Source: Tessaracoccus flavescens
GTDB taxonomy: Bacteria; Actinomycetota; Actinomycetes; Propionibacteriales; Propionibacteriaceae
Length of the DNA: 5,574 nt
Reading direction: 5' to 3'
Assembly (NCBI GenBank): GCA_020741375.1
Contig: DYZF01000102.1
Coordinates: 1-5,574, forward strand
A program made the translations under genes and the position numbers. The notes under the pieces are model-generated. The model did not search any database, was not told the DNA's origin, and saw nothing but the letters and a program-made list of their open reading frames with translations. Numbering within the stretch: position 1 is the stretch's first letter; every line of letters begins with the position of its first letter. Shown here one piece after another: positions 4,693 to 5,574 of the stretch.

Positions 4693-5574
4693 TGACCAAT
4701 CAGCACTTCCAAGACATCGGCGTCGTCGACGAACGGCAGCTCGCGCTGCTCATGAAGGACTGGCGCCGGGGTCGCGCCGACCGCAGCATCTGGCAGGCGA
4801 TCTCCGACGGCTACGTCATGGTGTTCAGCATCGTGCTCATCGGCGCCATGCTCATCTCCTCGATCATTCGCGCCCAGCAGGTGGTGGCGGTGTGCGACAC
4901 CGACAGCTGCCTCGCCGCGCGCGGCCTCCTGCCGTGGGCCGCCGTCGCCGGCATTCTGGCGTTCACCCTCATCCTGTCGCGCATGTTCGGCCCCGTCGTC
5001 GCATCGGCGGCCGAGGGGTTCTGGCTCATGGACGGCCCAACCGACCGACGGCGCCTCCTCGTTCGACGCATGGTCGCGGCCATCGTGGTCGCGCTGGTGG
5101 TCGGCGCCTTGTTCGGCGCCCTGATCGCCGCTCTCACGGGTTCCCCGCTGCCGGGCATCGGCATCTGGGCGCTGGCCGGCGGCTTCGGTTCTGCCGGTCT
5201 GGTGGCGTTCGCCGCCTCCGAACAGGGGCTGGACCGACGGTGGATCGTCAAGACCGTGCAGATCCTGATCGGCGCCGTCGCGATCGGCACGATGGTCGCG
5301 CTGGTGGCAGGCGCCGCCGGCTGGATCGACCTCGGCGCCGCCGCGAGTCTCTCCGTCGAACTCGCGTACATCGTCGCGGGCGTTGGACTGCTGCTGATGG
5401 TCGGCGCCGGCATCTTGGCGTATCTCCGGCTGCGGGGCATCCGACGCCAGCGACTCACCTCCGGCGGATCGCTGCTCAGCGGCCTGCAGGGTGCGGCCTT
5501 CGCGCTGGAGTTCGCGCTGATACGCGACATCCTCGTCGAAGCCAAATCCAAGGAACGCGGCCACGTGAACCCGA
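4692..5574 (+). CDS. Multi-pass membrane protein, DUF6297-like, probable ABC partner (3' partial)
   Basis: The reading frame runs open to the window edge, giving the first 294 residues without a stop. The N-terminus (1-40) is soluble and charged (MKDWRRGRADRS). Six hydrophobic helices follow, at about 41-59, 80-100, 127-148, 153-175, 188-208 and 223-246. Arg-rich loops at 117-126, 180-183 and 247-254 put the N-terminus and the segment after helix 6 in the cytoplasm. The first outside loop (60-79) has C68 and C73 in a CDTDSC arrangement, possibly a disulphide. Residues 255-294 (LTSGGSLLSGLQGAAFALE and on) look like a cytoplasmic linker before a second half. Organisation and neighbour resemble the DUF6297 family of actinobacteria, which I name from memory with moderate confidence. 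The TGATG overlap with the ATPase gene implies an ABC permease role. I see no known transport motif and cannot name a substrate. Confidence 0.8.
   Translation, partial: MTNQHFQDIGVVDERQLALLMKDWRRGRADRSIWQAISDGYVMVFSIVLIGAMLISSIIRAQQVVAVCDTDSCLAARGLLPWAAVAGILAFTLILSRMFGPVVASAAEGFWLMDGPTDRRRLLVRRMVAAIVVALVVGALFGALIAALTGSPLPGIGIWALAGGFGSAGLVAFAASEQGLDRRWIVKTVQILIGAVAIGTMVALVAGAAGWIDLGAAASLSVELAYIVAGVGLLLMVGAGILAYLRLRGIRRQRLTSGGSLLSGLQGAAFALEFALIRDILVEAKSKERGHVNP

Noticed and set aside
4449..5564. Minus-strand open frame of 371 codons opposite the ABC pair
   Set aside because: The translation is low-complexity Asp/Gly/Arg/Ala-rich, antisense to a gene with clear transmembrane helices, and recognisable as a shadow.

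Overview
The window is GC-rich, and its genes use mostly G- or C-ending codons. Together with leaderless-type promoters (TANNNT about 7 nt before the start codon) and the gene families present, this points to a high-GC Actinomycetota chromosome. The ABC ATPase next to a DUF6297-type membrane protein makes me lean towards a Propionibacteriaceae-like organism. That lineage guess comes from memory of the families and is weak.

Layout. Bases 1-309 hold no gene I can support, but they carry strong secondary-structure potential: a 7-bp hairpin, five GGGG runs, and a 21-bp inverted repeat at 133-203. Bases 310-2705 hold a minus-strand operon. menG (demethylmenaquinone methyltransferase) comes first and overlaps by four bases (ATGA) a large putative nuclease. 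That nuclease fuses a RecB/Cas4-like domain to a DEDDy RNase H-fold domain (TM0106-like family). A divergent promoter region (2706-2831) separates menG from a plus-strand D-hexose-6-phosphate mutarotase gene (2832-3659). The mutarotase gene converges on a small minus-strand gene for a stand-alone YqfO/NIF3-type, PII/CutA-like protein (3669-3989). A second divergent region (3990-4047) leads to a plus-strand pair: an ABC ATPase (4048-4692) and, with a one-base TGATG overlap, a multi-pass membrane protein (4692 to the window end, 3' end missing).

How the genes work together. MenG makes menaquinone for the respiratory chain. The coupled nuclease has no obvious link to quinone synthesis. The mutarotase interconverts hexose-6-phosphate anomers in sugar metabolism. 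The ATPase and the membrane protein probably form one ABC transport complex of unknown substrate.

Most of the window is ordinary core genome. The parts most worth a second look are the structured DNA at 1-309, the paired leaderless promoters between menG and the mutarotase gene, an apparently missing acidic residue in the RecB-like active site, and the poorly characterised ABC/DUF6297-type pair. I see no CRISPR array, insertion sequence, tRNA, rRNA or defence island.
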